Below, piece by piece: positions 1 through 6,729 of a stretch of DNA of 9,934 nt (positions within the stretch are counted from its first letter, which is position 1; each line of letters opens with the position of its first letter). Location: the NCBI GenBank assembly GCA_009996555.1, contig JAACZX010000052.1, positions 1 to 9,934 of the forward strand, in the 5' to 3' direction. The notes under the pieces were generated by a model that worked only from the letters and a program-made list of their open reading frames with translations, did not search any database and had not been told where the DNA came from. Both the position numbers and the translations under genes were made by a program. This stretch comes from Chitinophagaceae bacterium (GTDB lineage Bacteria; Bacteroidota; Bacteroidia; Chitinophagales; Chitinophagaceae).

Positions 1-1
1 T

Positions 2-1390
2 TCATTTGAATTTGCATGGCGTATTCCACGTCTTGATCTTAAAAAAATTGATCAATACTACCTTCCCGAATTTGTTAACCGTTTTTTTGATACCATCAAT
101 CTTGAAAAAAGTCTCAGCCGTTTATTACTCGATATTCCCGCAGCATTGATACAGGTACTATTTGGTTTGATCTTGTTATCGCTCTATGCCAATGTGTTTA
201 TTGTTTTCAGCTTGCTGGTTTTATTGATCCTGTTTTTAATTATCCGTATAACATACGCCAGGGGGCTTTCCACCAGTCTCGATGAAAGCGAATACAAATA
301 TGAAGTGGCCGGATGGCTCGAAGAAATTGCACGTGTATTAAAATCATTTCAGTTTTCACGTGGATCATCGTTGCCGGTAGATAAAACGGATACACTGGTT
401 ACAAAGTATCTGCATGCACGCACCAGTCATTTTCGTGTGTTACTGCTGCAGTACTGGTCGTTGATCGGTTTTAAAATTCTTATTACAGCAGGGATGTTAA
501 TTGTGGGAGCAGTGCTGCTTGTAAGCAATGAGATCAACGTGGGTCAATTTGCTGCTGCTGAAATTGTGATATTGCTTGTATTGGCTTCAGTAGAAAAACT
601 CATCCGCAGTTTGGATAAGATCTATGATATTTTAACCGCTGTTGAAAAATTAGGAAAGGTAATTGATAAGCCGCTTGAACCGGAAGGTACATTGGGTCTT
701 GATGCAGCTGCAGGCGGAGTGGCTGTTTCGGTAAACGATCTCAGCTTCAGCTATAATGATCAACGGCCCATTCTTCACCAGCTGTCATTAACTATTGACG
801 CAGGAGAAAAAGTTTGTATCAAAGGTGGCGAAGGTTCAGGAAAATCAACCGTGCTGAAATTGCTCACCGGTGCTTATTCTGATTTCGAGGGAAATATCCT
901 GCTCAATGAAATACCGATCGGTAATTATAATCCTGCGTTGTTACGTTCTGAAACGGGTATCCTGTTTAATCAGCAGGAAATTTTTCAAGGCAGTTTGTAT
1001 GAAAACATTACGCTTGGCGATACGAATATCACGCCTTCACAAATCAATGCGCTGGCAGCAAAGTTGGGCATCAGCGAATTTATTGCATCACTCAAAAAAG
1101 GATTTGATACAAAAATTGACGCAACGGGAAATCGCTTGTCCAGTGCCGTTATTCGAAAAGTGCTCTTGTTAAGGGCATTGGTATCAAGTCCAAAATTATT
1201 ATTGCTGGAAGAGCCATGGCTGGGATTGGATCTTGAATGTCGCCGGAAAATAGAACAATACCTGTTTTATGAAATCCCTGCAACAACTGTTGTGGTCATT
1301 ACCAACGATGATTCTTTTGCAAAAAAATGCAACCGCATATTTTATATGCACAATGGAAAAGTGGTACGGGAAGAACAACCTCATTCATAA
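2..1390 (+). CDS. ABC exporter, fused permease and ATPase (5' partial)
   Basis: Inner-membrane ABC exporter subunit that would energise the adaptor and channel encoded just downstream. The frame is open to the left edge, so the true start lies outside; the TTG at 146 is not the start. About 462 residues are visible. Two hydrophobic hairpins (about nt 122-250 and 440-615) are probably the last four helices of a six-helix ABC-exporter domain. The ATPase domain follows: Walker A GGEGSGKST at nt 824-850, Q-loop Gln near nt 971-976, D-loop LGLD after Walker B. Several motifs are off consensus: the signature is LSSAV (nt 1136-1150) instead of LSGGQ, Walker B ends in Glu-Glu (nt 1208-1213) rather than Asp-Glu, and the H-loop His is Asn (nt 1304-1306). 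The stop is 15 bases before the adaptor gene. The family call is firm. The substrate, and whether an N-terminal peptidase domain exists, cannot be seen. Confidence 0.93.
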   Translation, partial: SFEFAWRIPRLDLKKIDQYYLPEFVNRFFDTINLEKSLSRLLLDIPAALIQVLFGLILLSLYANVFIVFSLLVLLILFLIIRITYARGLSTSLDESEYKYEVAGWLEEIARVLKSFQFSRGSSLPVDKTDTLVTKYLHARTSHFRVLLLQYWSLIGFKILITAGMLIVGAVLLVSNEINVGQFAAAEIVILLVLASVEKLIRSLDKIYDILTAVEKLGKVIDKPLEPEGTLGLDAAAGGVAVSVNDLSFSYNDQRPILHQLSLTIDAGEKVCIKGGEGSGKSTVLKLLTGAYSDFEGNILLNEIPIGNYNPALLRSETGILFNQQEIFQGSLYENITLGDTNITPSQINALAAKLGISEFIASLKKGFDTKIDATGNRLSSAVIRKVLLLRALVSSPKLLLLEEPWLGLDLECRRKIEQYLFYEIPATTVVVITNDDSFAKKCNRIFYMHNGKVVREEQPHS

Positions 1391-1405
1391 CATTAAGCAC
1401 GAGCC

Positions 1406-2770
1406 ATGTCGTTCCAAATTCTTACACCCGATATACAGCAGAAAGCAGGAAAGCAACTGCAATCGTTCAATGAAATTTACCGGCAGCACAAGAGCAGCCG
1501 CATTCGTAAATACTTCTATTTTATTATCGGCATTGTGATTGTGATCTTGTTTTTGCCATGGACTCAAAACATCCGTAGTAATGGCACTGTTACCACACTT
1601 CGCCAGGAGCAGCGGCCGCAACAGGTGAACAATATCATTGGTGGGCGTATTGTAAAATGGTGGGTAAAAGAAGGCGACTTTGTAAAACAGGGCGATACGA
1701 TTGTACAGTTGGCAGAGATCAAAGATGATTACCTCGACCCCAATCTCTTACAGCGTACTGAACAGCAACTAAGCGCTGAACAAATGACCATTGATTATTA
1801 CGAAGGGAAAGTTGTAACTACTGATCAGCAAATTGCAGCACTGGAAAATGAACGGGAATTAAAGCTTGGTTCGATTGATAACAAACTGATTCAAACAAAA
1901 CGGAAAGTGCAGAGTGATAGTATGAAAGTGAATGCTGCTATCAATGAAATGACGGTAGCCGATCGTCAGTTAGAAGGTGCAACAAAAATGTATGAGCAGG
2001 GTGTAATTCCATTAACTGAATTTGAACGACGTAAAGTGTTGCACCAAAATGTAAATGCAAAAATGATTGGTGCACAAAACGATTTCAACAACAGCAAACA
2101 GGATCTGCTGATTCTTCATTTGGAACGGAGTGCAGCTATTCAGGAATATGCAGAAAAAATTGCAAAAGCATCAGGTGATCGTTTTCAATCACAATCACAA
2201 ATTTCAACAGGCCAGGGAAAAGTAGCGAAGCTGCAAAATCAATATGATAACTACAGGATAAGAAACGGGCAATACTTTGTGTTGGCACCACAGGATGGGC
2301 AGGTGATCAAAGCAATGAAAGCCGGAATCAATGAAATGCTGAAGGAAGGCGATATGATCGTTGAAATTGTACCGAAGCAATATCAACTGGCTGTTGAAGT
2401 GTGGGTGAAACCAATGGATCTGCAGTTGCTCACCATCGGACAAAAAACACGGTTTATGTTTGATGGGTTTCCTGCAATTGTTTTCAGCGGATGGCCACAG
2501 GCATCGTATGGAACCTATGGTGGTGAAATTGTTGCCATTGAATCGAATCTCAGCAGCAACGGTATGTTTCGTGTGCTTGTTGCAGAAGATAAAAACGACC
2601 GTCCATGGCCAACGAATATGAAACTCGGAACAGGTGCCGTGAATTTTACTTTGCTGAAAGATGTATCGGTGTGGTATGAATTGTGGCGGCAGATCAATGG
2701 TTTCCCGCCGGATTATTATCGTCCGCAAACAACTGCAAACGGAAAAGAGGAAAAAGAAAAAAATAAGTGA
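1406..2770 (+). CDS. HlyD-type periplasmic adaptor (membrane fusion protein)
   Basis: Periplasmic adaptor that would bridge the ABC exporter in the inner membrane and the TolC-like channel in the outer membrane. It has 454 residues. A short cytoplasmic N-terminus (about 1-35) ends in basic residues, followed by one membrane anchor (about 36-51, rich in I, V, L and F). The first lipoyl half-motif is at about 78-102 (GGRIVKWWVKEGDFVKQGD), then a long polar, Gln/Glu/Lys-rich stretch (about 105-285) expected to form the alpha-helical hairpin. The second lipoyl half is at about 290-323 (VLAPQDGQV and KEGDMIVEIVP), and the rest is a beta-barrel-like C-terminus. ATG at 1406 is the first good start after the ABC stop at 1390; no strong Shine-Dalgarno sequence is seen. 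The anchored layout matches type I secretion adaptors better than lipoprotein RND adaptors. The substrate is unknown. Confidence 0.93.
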   Translation: MSFQILTPDIQQKAGKQLQSFNEIYRQHKSSRIRKYFYFIIGIVIVILFLPWTQNIRSNGTVTTLRQEQRPQQVNNIIGGRIVKWWVKEGDFVKQGDTIVQLAEIKDDYLDPNLLQRTEQQLSAEQMTIDYYEGKVVTTDQQIAALENERELKLGSIDNKLIQTKRKVQSDSMKVNAAINEMTVADRQLEGATKMYEQGVIPLTEFERRKVLHQNVNAKMIGAQNDFNNSKQDLLILHLERSAAIQEYAEKIAKASGDRFQSQSQISTGQGKVAKLQNQYDNYRIRNGQYFVLAPQDGQVIKAMKAGINEMLKEGDMIVEIVPKQYQLAVEVWVKPMDLQLLTIGQKTRFMFDGFPAIVFSGWPQASYGTYGGEIVAIESNLSSNGMFRVLVAEDKNDRPWPTNMKLGTGAVNFTLLKDVSVWYELWRQINGFPPDYYRPQTTANGKEEKEKNK

Positions 2771-2792
2771 TAACAAACGGCCAACATACGTG

Positions 2793-4199
2793 ATGAAGAA
2801 AGGAATTTTGAGTTTATTGATTTTGTGTTTGTCAGCATGCAAGGCATTGCATGCCCAGGATACATTGCGTGTGCTGGCAGAAGATGAATTTATTGCGATC
2901 GTAAAACAACATCACCCTGTTGCAAAACAAGCAGGCTTATTGGTTGATGCTGCAAGGGCTCAACTGCTTTCCATCAGGGGAAATTTTGATCCTGTTATTT
3001 TTTTGAATAATAATCAGAAAACGTTTGATGGGAAAAACTATTACAATTATACCAATGCAGAGCTGGGTGTTCCTACATGGTTTGGAGTGGAGCTGTATGC
3101 AGGACTTGAAAATAATTTCGGTGATTTCATTAATCCGGAAGTATCGGCCAGCCGTTCAAGTTATGCCGGCATCAGCTTGCCATTGTTAAAAGATCTGGTG
3201 CTGGATAAACGCCGTGCTGCATTACAACAGGGCAAACTGTTTACACAGCAATCGGAATTTGAACGGCGTACTGTTATCAACGATCTGTTATTTGATGCAT
3301 ACAAAGCGTATTGGAGCTGGGCAAGAGATTATCAATTGCTGATGGTGCTTGATACAACGATCTTTTTGAATGAAGCGAGATATGAGCTGGTGCGTATATC
3401 TTTTCAGCAGGGCGACCGTGCAGCGGTTGATACCACCGAAGCACTTGCACAGTTGCAGAACTTTCAGCAACAACGTGAAGAAGCATGGTTGAAATTCAGA
3501 AAGTCAACGTTGGAGCTGTCAACGTTTTTATGGTTGGGAAACAAACCGGTTTATTTAAATGAACTTGTGATACCTGATACCGTATGGAGTGCACAATCAT
3601 TTACAAATTTTAAAGTTGATCAACTCAGTAACTGGCTCACACAAACGGTGACCAATCATCCAAAGCTGCAACAGATCGATTTTAAATTGCAATCATTGGA
3701 AGTGGAACGCAGACTGAAGTTCCAGAATCTGTTGCCCAAGCTTGATCTGAAATATAATTTTTTGCAGAAAGGTTATAATGTGGCCAATTCGTTTAATGCT
3801 AATTTCTTTGAGAATAATTACAAGTTTGGGTTGAATGCTGTTATTCCGATTCCGAACCGGAGTGGCATTGGTGATTACCGTGCTGCACGAATTAAAATTA
3901 AAGCAACTGAACTTGACCGGAGCTTTACAGAACTGAACCTGGAGAACAAAGTTCGTTTTCAGTACAACGAAGTGCTGAACCTGCAAAAGCAGATCAGCAT
4001 TTACGAAAATGCGTATCGTAATTATGTACGATTGTTTGAAGCGGAGCAACTAAAATTTTCATTGGGCGAAACAACCTTGTTCTTACTCAACTCACGTGAA
4101 ACAAAAGTGCTGGAAGCAAAACAGAAATTACTTGAACTGAAAGTGAAATTCTATCAATCATTTGCAGCATTGAACTGGAGTGCGGGTGGTTTGCAGTAG
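2793..4199 (+). CDS. TolC-family outer membrane channel protein
   Basis: Outer membrane efflux/secretion channel of the TolC/OEP family, completing the tripartite machine. The product has 468 residues, typical for the family. I chose ATG 2793 because it begins a clear signal peptide (MKK then a Leu/Ile-rich core) 22 bases after the adaptor stop. The frame runs open upstream to 2661, but that part only shadows the adaptor gene. The signal region is ambiguous: LSAC at residues 13-16 fits a lipobox (lipidated Cys16), while LHA followed by QD at 21/22 fits ordinary signal peptidase I. The start of the mature part (DEFIAIVKQHHPVAKQAGLLVDAARAQ in pieces) and the internal duplicated layout of long amphipathic helices with short beta segments are OEP-like; near the C-terminus comes FSLGETTLFLLNSRE, a usual OEP second-repeat feature. 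Confidence 0.92.
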   Translation: MKKGILSLLILCLSACKALHAQDTLRVLAEDEFIAIVKQHHPVAKQAGLLVDAARAQLLSIRGNFDPVIFLNNNQKTFDGKNYYNYTNAELGVPTWFGVELYAGLENNFGDFINPEVSASRSSYAGISLPLLKDLVLDKRRAALQQGKLFTQQSEFERRTVINDLLFDAYKAYWSWARDYQLLMVLDTTIFLNEARYELVRISFQQGDRAAVDTTEALAQLQNFQQQREEAWLKFRKSTLELSTFLWLGNKPVYLNELVIPDTVWSAQSFTNFKVDQLSNWLTQTVTNHPKLQQIDFKLQSLEVERRLKFQNLLPKLDLKYNFLQKGYNVANSFNANFFENNYKFGLNAVIPIPNRSGIGDYRAARIKIKATELDRSFTELNLENKVRFQYNEVLNLQKQISIYENAYRNYVRLFEAEQLKFSLGETTLFLLNSRETKVLEAKQKLLELKVKFYQSFAALNWSAGGLQ

Positions 4200-4215
4200 C
4201 ATGATTCTTAGGATA

Positions 4216-4236
4216 GCGCAAGCGTTCCGCTTGTGC
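4216..4236. repeat. Hairpin, repeat unit copy 1; possible terminator of the secretion operon
   Basis: Arms GCGCAAGCG (4216-4224) and CGCTTGTGC (4228-4236) pair over 9 bp, including one G-U, around a TTC loop. It lies 16 bases after the TolC-like stop and between convergent genes, so it could end transcription of the plus-strand operon. There is no clear T tract after it, so intrinsic termination is uncertain. Read on the minus strand it begins GCACAAGCG and matches units at 4275 and 5263, which suggests a dispersed repeat rather than a purpose-made terminator. Confidence 0.55.
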
Positions 4237-4274
4237 TTACGCATTCAACAATGATTTGAGATAGGTTGTCAACA

Positions 4275-4296
4275 GGCACAAGCGAGACGCTTTGCG
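4275..4296. repeat. Repeat unit copy 2 (GGCACAAGCG type)
   Basis: Starts GGCACAAGCG and continues into GACGCTTTGCG, close to the minus-strand reading of the unit at 4216-4236. The inner bases form a short stem (AAGCG with CGCTT, loop AGA). It sits in the same 161-base gap between the convergent TolC-like and nucleotidyltransferase genes. The similarity was found by eye; a role is not evident. Confidence 0.5.
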
Positions 4297-4317
4297 AAAC
4301 AGTGCGCAGGCTTATTA

Positions 4318-4351
4318 CTCTGCGTTTGCCTCTGCATCTCTCTTCTCTGTG
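4318..4351. repeat. Degenerate CTCTGYG-type repeat remnant
   Basis: Three related words occur at spacings of 12 and 15 bases: CTCTGCG (4318), CTCTGCA (4330) and CTCTGTG (4345). They resemble the CACAGAG/CTCTGTG words in the palindromes near 6666-6721. Low-complexity CTCTGTG-like intergenic repeats occur in many bacterial genomes. Here it is short and decayed, just beyond the 3' end of the nucleotidyltransferase gene. No function can be assigned. Confidence 0.3.
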
Positions 4352-4360
4352 TTGGTGCAT

Positions 4361-5137
4361 TTATTTCTTTATCTCCTCAAAATATTTCATCACAGCTTCT
4401 TCAGTTTGTTGTTGAAGAACTGTAGCAGCTGTAAATAAGTCGTTACGTAATAACCGGTAGAGCTGAACAGACTGTTCCAATGCTGCAAGTAGTGATGCTT
4501 TGTTATTTGTTGCCAGTGTTTGTTGCAGTTGTTGAAAATCTTCTTCAGCAATTGTTGTTTCCACTTTACGAACACCTCTTGGCAGGTTGTTGTTCTTAAT
4601 GTGCAGTAATGGTCCAAACACAATCATACGTAAGAAAGCAAGAAAATCATGCGCTTCCATATATTCGCCACGACCGATCTTCAGCAATGCATAATGCACC
4701 CATGTCCAGAAACGATCCTCGACCCATTGATGATCGGGGTGGGGGAATTGGTAAGAAGTAGAATCAATGATCTGCTGCAGACTTCCGTCCCTGTCAAATA
4801 ATAGAAACGGATTTTCCACTCTTGTTTTCAGTTCATCGGCTGTAATGAATTTAATATCGACATGCAACAGCGGCGCATCATATAAACAGATGAGTAAACG
4901 TGGTTCACCCACGTGCTCGCCGGTGAATGCATTCAATAGTTTGCCGAACTTGTTTGCATAGGCCAACATCTGTTCTTTATTGCCGCCCACTTTTTCTTTT
5001 GTGATGAGGACAAGATCAAGATCAGAAAATTCATCCAGCTCCTGTGTGAGCCAGGAACCTGCGACTGCTAATCCAAGTATAGAAGCGTCATCTTCTGCAA
5101 TGATGGCTGCATGTGCAGCAAAAGCTTGTTGAAACAT
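4361..5137 (-). CDS. Nucleotidyltransferase-fold protein (MNT/aminoglycoside adenylyltransferase-like superfamily)
   Basis: Predicted cytoplasmic enzyme of 258 residues with a polymerase-beta-type nucleotidyltransferase domain. The active-site pattern is intact: GS at residues 27-28, SDLDLVLI from 38 with Asp39 and Asp41 as the metal-binding pair, and a third acid, Asp94, in HVDIKF. Family members move NMP from an NTP to a small molecule, antibiotic or macromolecule. The C-terminal half (about 130-258) is helical, with WVEDRFWTWVHYALLKIGRGEYMEAHDFL suggesting a substrate-binding helical domain as in aminoglycoside adenylyltransferase-like proteins. The substrate is not predictable. ATG at 5137 leaves normal family spacing before GS. 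It is transcribed toward the secretion operon, and short repeat units lie on both sides (4216-4296 and 5197-5284). A role as a resistance gene or as the toxin half of a MNT/HEPN pair is possible but unsupported: no HEPN partner is adjacent. Confidence 0.8.
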   Translation of the reverse strand: MFQQAFAAHAAIIAEDDASILGLAVAGSWLTQELDEFSDLDLVLITKEKVGGNKEQMLAYANKFGKLLNAFTGEHVGEPRLLICLYDAPLLHVDIKFITADELKTRVENPFLLFDRDGSLQQIIDSTSYQFPHPDHQWVEDRFWTWVHYALLKIGRGEYMEAHDFLAFLRMIVFGPLLHIKNNNLPRGVRKVETTIAEEDFQQLQQTLATNNKASLLAALEQSVQLYRLLRNDLFTAATVLQQQTEEAVMKYFEEIKK

Positions 5138-5196
5138 AGGTGATAATTGAGGTATGAAGATAAATGAAAAGGTAGTATCCTTATATGAGCACGCCC

Positions 5197-5218
5197 CGTC
5201 TGACGTCCTCGTCTGACG
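5197..5218. repeat. Short direct repeat CGTCTGACG x2
   Basis: Two exact 9-base copies of CGTCTGACG (5197-5205 and 5210-5218) are separated by TCCT. They lie in the 175-base gap upstream of the nucleotidyltransferase start. The block is GC-rich against AT-rich surroundings. It could be part of a dispersed repeat or a tandem protein-binding site; position about 60-80 bases upstream of the start is compatible with either. Confidence 0.5.
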
Positions 5219-5238
5219 GATGCAATAGGGTTATCAAA

Positions 5239-5258
5239 ACTTATTTGAAATAATAAGT
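5239..5258. other. AT-rich inverted repeat
   Basis: ACTTATT (5239-5245) and AATAAGT (5252-5258) are perfect 7-base inverted arms around TGAAAT. It lies between the nucleotidyltransferase and DUF2251 genes. It could be a weak stem-loop or an operator half-site pair; no promoter consensus supports a choice. Confidence 0.3.
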
Positions 5259-5262
5259 ATCT

Positions 5263-5284
5263 GGCACAAGCGGAGGATTGCGCC
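5263..5284. repeat. Repeat unit copy 3 (GGCACAAGCG type)
   Basis: Begins GGCACAAGCGGA and ends TTGCGCC; the outer seven bases on each side pair with one A-C mismatch. It shares GGCACAAGCG with the unit at 4275 and GCACAAGCGGA with the minus-strand reading of 4216-4236. It lies 29 bases beyond the stop of the DUF2251 gene (minus strand), where it could act as a 3' hairpin for that gene. Confidence 0.5.
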
Positions 5285-5312
5285 GGATTTTGAGTTATGT
5301 GACAAATACAAA

Positions 5313-5729
5313 TTAATCTTTTGCAAGTTTATCAAGTAATTCATCAGTTAAAACTCGTTCCTTCACAATTGTCCAACCACTTTTTGAATTTGGAACCCCA
5401 TTTCTGCAATAACCAGCTCTAGCTTCAAAGTCAAAGACAGCATGGTAATAATTATTAATTGACAAAAATGCTTTCAACAAATCCTCTGTCCACAATATTT
5501 TAATGATCGATGGTTTGTTCTTATCAATAATATCTGCAACGTTGTAAATATGAAGCGAATCTAGAATTGTCAAATCTTTATTTCTATTTACCGCATAAAA
5601 ATAGCCAGTTGTTCCATCGTCTTCAAATACTACTGTGTTGTTATTTTCAGCTACGCTGTCAATAAAAGTATTCTGTCCAACAAGAAAGGTCTGTTCTTCG
5701 TAAATCAATAAAGTACGTTTCTCTTTCAT
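5313..5729 (-). CDS. DUF2251-family protein of unknown function
   Basis: A 138-residue protein with no signal peptide or membrane segment, so probably cytoplasmic. I recognise it as DUF2251-like from VVFEDDG (33-39), GYFYA (42-46), a Leu-His-Ile-Tyr-Asn-Val stretch (59-64), and AVFDFEARAGYCRNG (97-111). The family has no known function. ATG at 5729 gives an N-terminus of normal length, with the hydrophobic-charged start MKEKRTLLIYEEQ. The stop lies 29 bases from a hairpin-like repeat at 5263-5284. By hand count the gene is about 32% GC, against roughly 45-50% in sampled lines of the nucleotidyltransferase gene, so recent acquisition is possible. It follows the esterase on the same strand after 39 bases; co-transcription is possible but a functional link is not evident. 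Confidence 0.72.
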   Translation of the reverse strand: MKEKRTLLIYEEQTFLVGQNTFIDSVAENNNTVVFEDDGTTGYFYAVNRNKDLTILDSLHIYNVADIIDKNKPSIIKILWTEDLLKAFLSINNYYHAVFDFEARAGYCRNGVPNSKSGWTIVKERVLTDELLDKLAKD

Positions 5730-5768
5730 TACTATGAGCGCTTTTTTAGCAAAGCAAATTTCCCTAAA

Positions 5769-6584
5769 TTAGTTTTTCCCAAACCCCTTCTTAAAAAACA
5801 ACAAATGATAATCAACCGCACTCCCCCAATAAGCACCATTATGTACACCGGGGCGTTCGGTATAATCATGATCAATTTTTAAGTTCATGAGTTTCTGATG
5901 CAGGTTACGATTCACCTCTAAAAAGAAATCGCCCAAGCCACAATCAATGATGAGATTCAGTTCACGGTTCTTCAACGCATCAACTTGGGTGATGACTGTA
6001 TGAGTATCCCAGTTCTCTTTGTTTGTATTGATGTCGCCCAGTACCTGCCTAATCTGCCACTTGTCAGGAAAAGGACGAATATCCACGCCGCCAGCCATTG
6101 AACCCGCTTGTGAGTAAACTTCTTTGTTACGCACTGCCAGATAAAGTGCACCATGTCCGCCCATGCTCAAACCGGTAATGGCTCTTCCTTTTTTATCAGC
6201 AATGGTTTTGTAGTGGGTGTCGATATAACTTACCAGCTCTTTGCTTACAAAAGTTTCATACTTCATCTTCGGATCAATGGGGCTATCGTAGTACCAACTG
6301 TAGAAACCACCATCAGCACAAACGATCATCAATTGCAATTCATCGGCTTTTTGTGCAAGCTGCGGCGCTTCTTTTATCCAGCTTGCATAATTGCCGCTGT
6401 ACCCGTGCAAGAGATATACAACAGGAAATCGTTCTTTACTTTTTTTGTAATTCTTTGGTGTAATCACTACGCACTTAATTTCTTTCTGCATGCTGTTGCT
6501 GAACACAGTTACTGTATCAACTTTGGCGGCTAAGAGATGGAAAGAGAGAAAGAGAAAAAAGAGGAGAGAGGCAAGTTGTTTCAT
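5769..6584 (-). CDS. Exported serine esterase (esterase D/feruloyl-esterase-like alpha/beta hydrolase)
   Basis: Secreted or periplasmic carboxylesterase, 271 residues. An N-terminal signal peptide (about 1-19, MKQLASLLFFLFLSF then LLAA) is followed by a putative-esterase domain. The catalytic triad is visible: Ser140 in GLSMGG, Asp219 in DCGLGDFF, and His248 in RPGVHNGAYW. HGYSGN (60-65) would form the oxyanion region. This arrangement, with a C-terminal HxxxYW, is shared by tributyrin esterases, S-formylglutathione hydrolases and feruloyl/acetyl-xylan esterase domains; the exact substrate cannot be read. The signal peptide argues against a cytosolic formylglutathione hydrolase and favours an extracytoplasmic ester, for instance on plant polysaccharide or lipid. 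ATG 6584 is chosen because it begins the signal peptide. It lies downstream of the M1 peptidase on the same strand, but a strong palindrome at 6666-6699 separates the two. Confidence 0.88.
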   Translation of the reverse strand: MKQLASLLFFLFLSFHLLAAKVDTVTVFSNSMQKEIKCVVITPKNYKKSKERFPVVYLLHGYSGNYASWIKEAPQLAQKADELQLMIVCADGGFYSWYYDSPIDPKMKYETFVSKELVSYIDTHYKTIADKKGRAITGLSMGGHGALYLAVRNKEVYSQAGSMAGGVDIRPFPDKWQIRQVLGDINTNKENWDTHTVITQVDALKNRELNLIIDCGLGDFFLEVNRNLHQKLMNLKIDHDYTERPGVHNGAYWGSAVDYHLLFFKKGFGKN

Positions 6585-6665
6585 GTTTTGAAGATACTAC
6601 CTGAAACGGAAACGTAATGATGGATAATTTGATTTTTTATCACAGTGTGCAGAAAGTAAAGAAAC

Positions 6666-6699
6666 ACAAAGGGCACAGAGAATTCTCCGTGCCCTTTGT
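6666..6699 (-). terminator. Near-perfect 34-base palindrome, probable terminator of the peptidase operon
   Basis: Arms ACAAAGGGCAC (6666-6676) and GTGCCCTTTGT (6689-6699) pair over 11 bp; one A-C mismatch follows, then the centre GAGAATTCTC is itself palindromic. On the minus strand it lies about 30 bases after the M1 peptidase stop and is followed by T-rich sequence (TTTCTTTACTTT), which suits an intrinsic terminator for that gene. The words CACAGAG and CTCTGTG also suggest a dispersed intergenic repeat family that supplies hairpins. Confidence 0.55.
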
Positions 6700-6703
6700 A
6701 TTT

Positions 6704-6721
6704 CCACAGTAATCTCTGTGG
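6704..6721. repeat. Small hairpin CCACAG/CTGTGG
   Basis: Perfect 6-bp arms CCACAG (6704-6709) and CTGTGG (6716-6721) enclose TAATCT. It lies within ten bases of the M1 peptidase stop at 6730 and directly precedes (on the minus strand) the larger palindrome, so the two probably belong to one repeat element. Confidence 0.4.
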
Positions 6722-6729
6722 TAACAGTA

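Noticed and set aside
146..148. TTG as a start for the ABC exporter
   Set aside because: The same frame is open to the left edge and encodes plausible ABC-exporter sequence before it, so this is an internal codon of a truncated gene.
2661..2792. N-terminal extension of the TolC-like protein
   Set aside because: It overlaps the adaptor gene in another frame and would bury a clear signal peptide; ATG 2793 is the sensible start.
2204..2842. 212-codon open frame on the minus strand opposite the adaptor gene
   Set aside because: Cys-, His- and Phe-rich composition without recognisable motifs; it mirrors a well-supported coding region.
4361..5729. Toxin-antitoxin pair formed by the nucleotidyltransferase and DUF2251 genes
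   Set aside because: The genes are 175 bases apart, the second is not a HEPN-type protein, and the gap holds repeats; nothing in the sequence supports a pair.
6153..6533. 126-codon open frame on the plus strand opposite the esterase
   Set aside because: Antisense shadow of a gene with an intact catalytic triad; no motif of its own.
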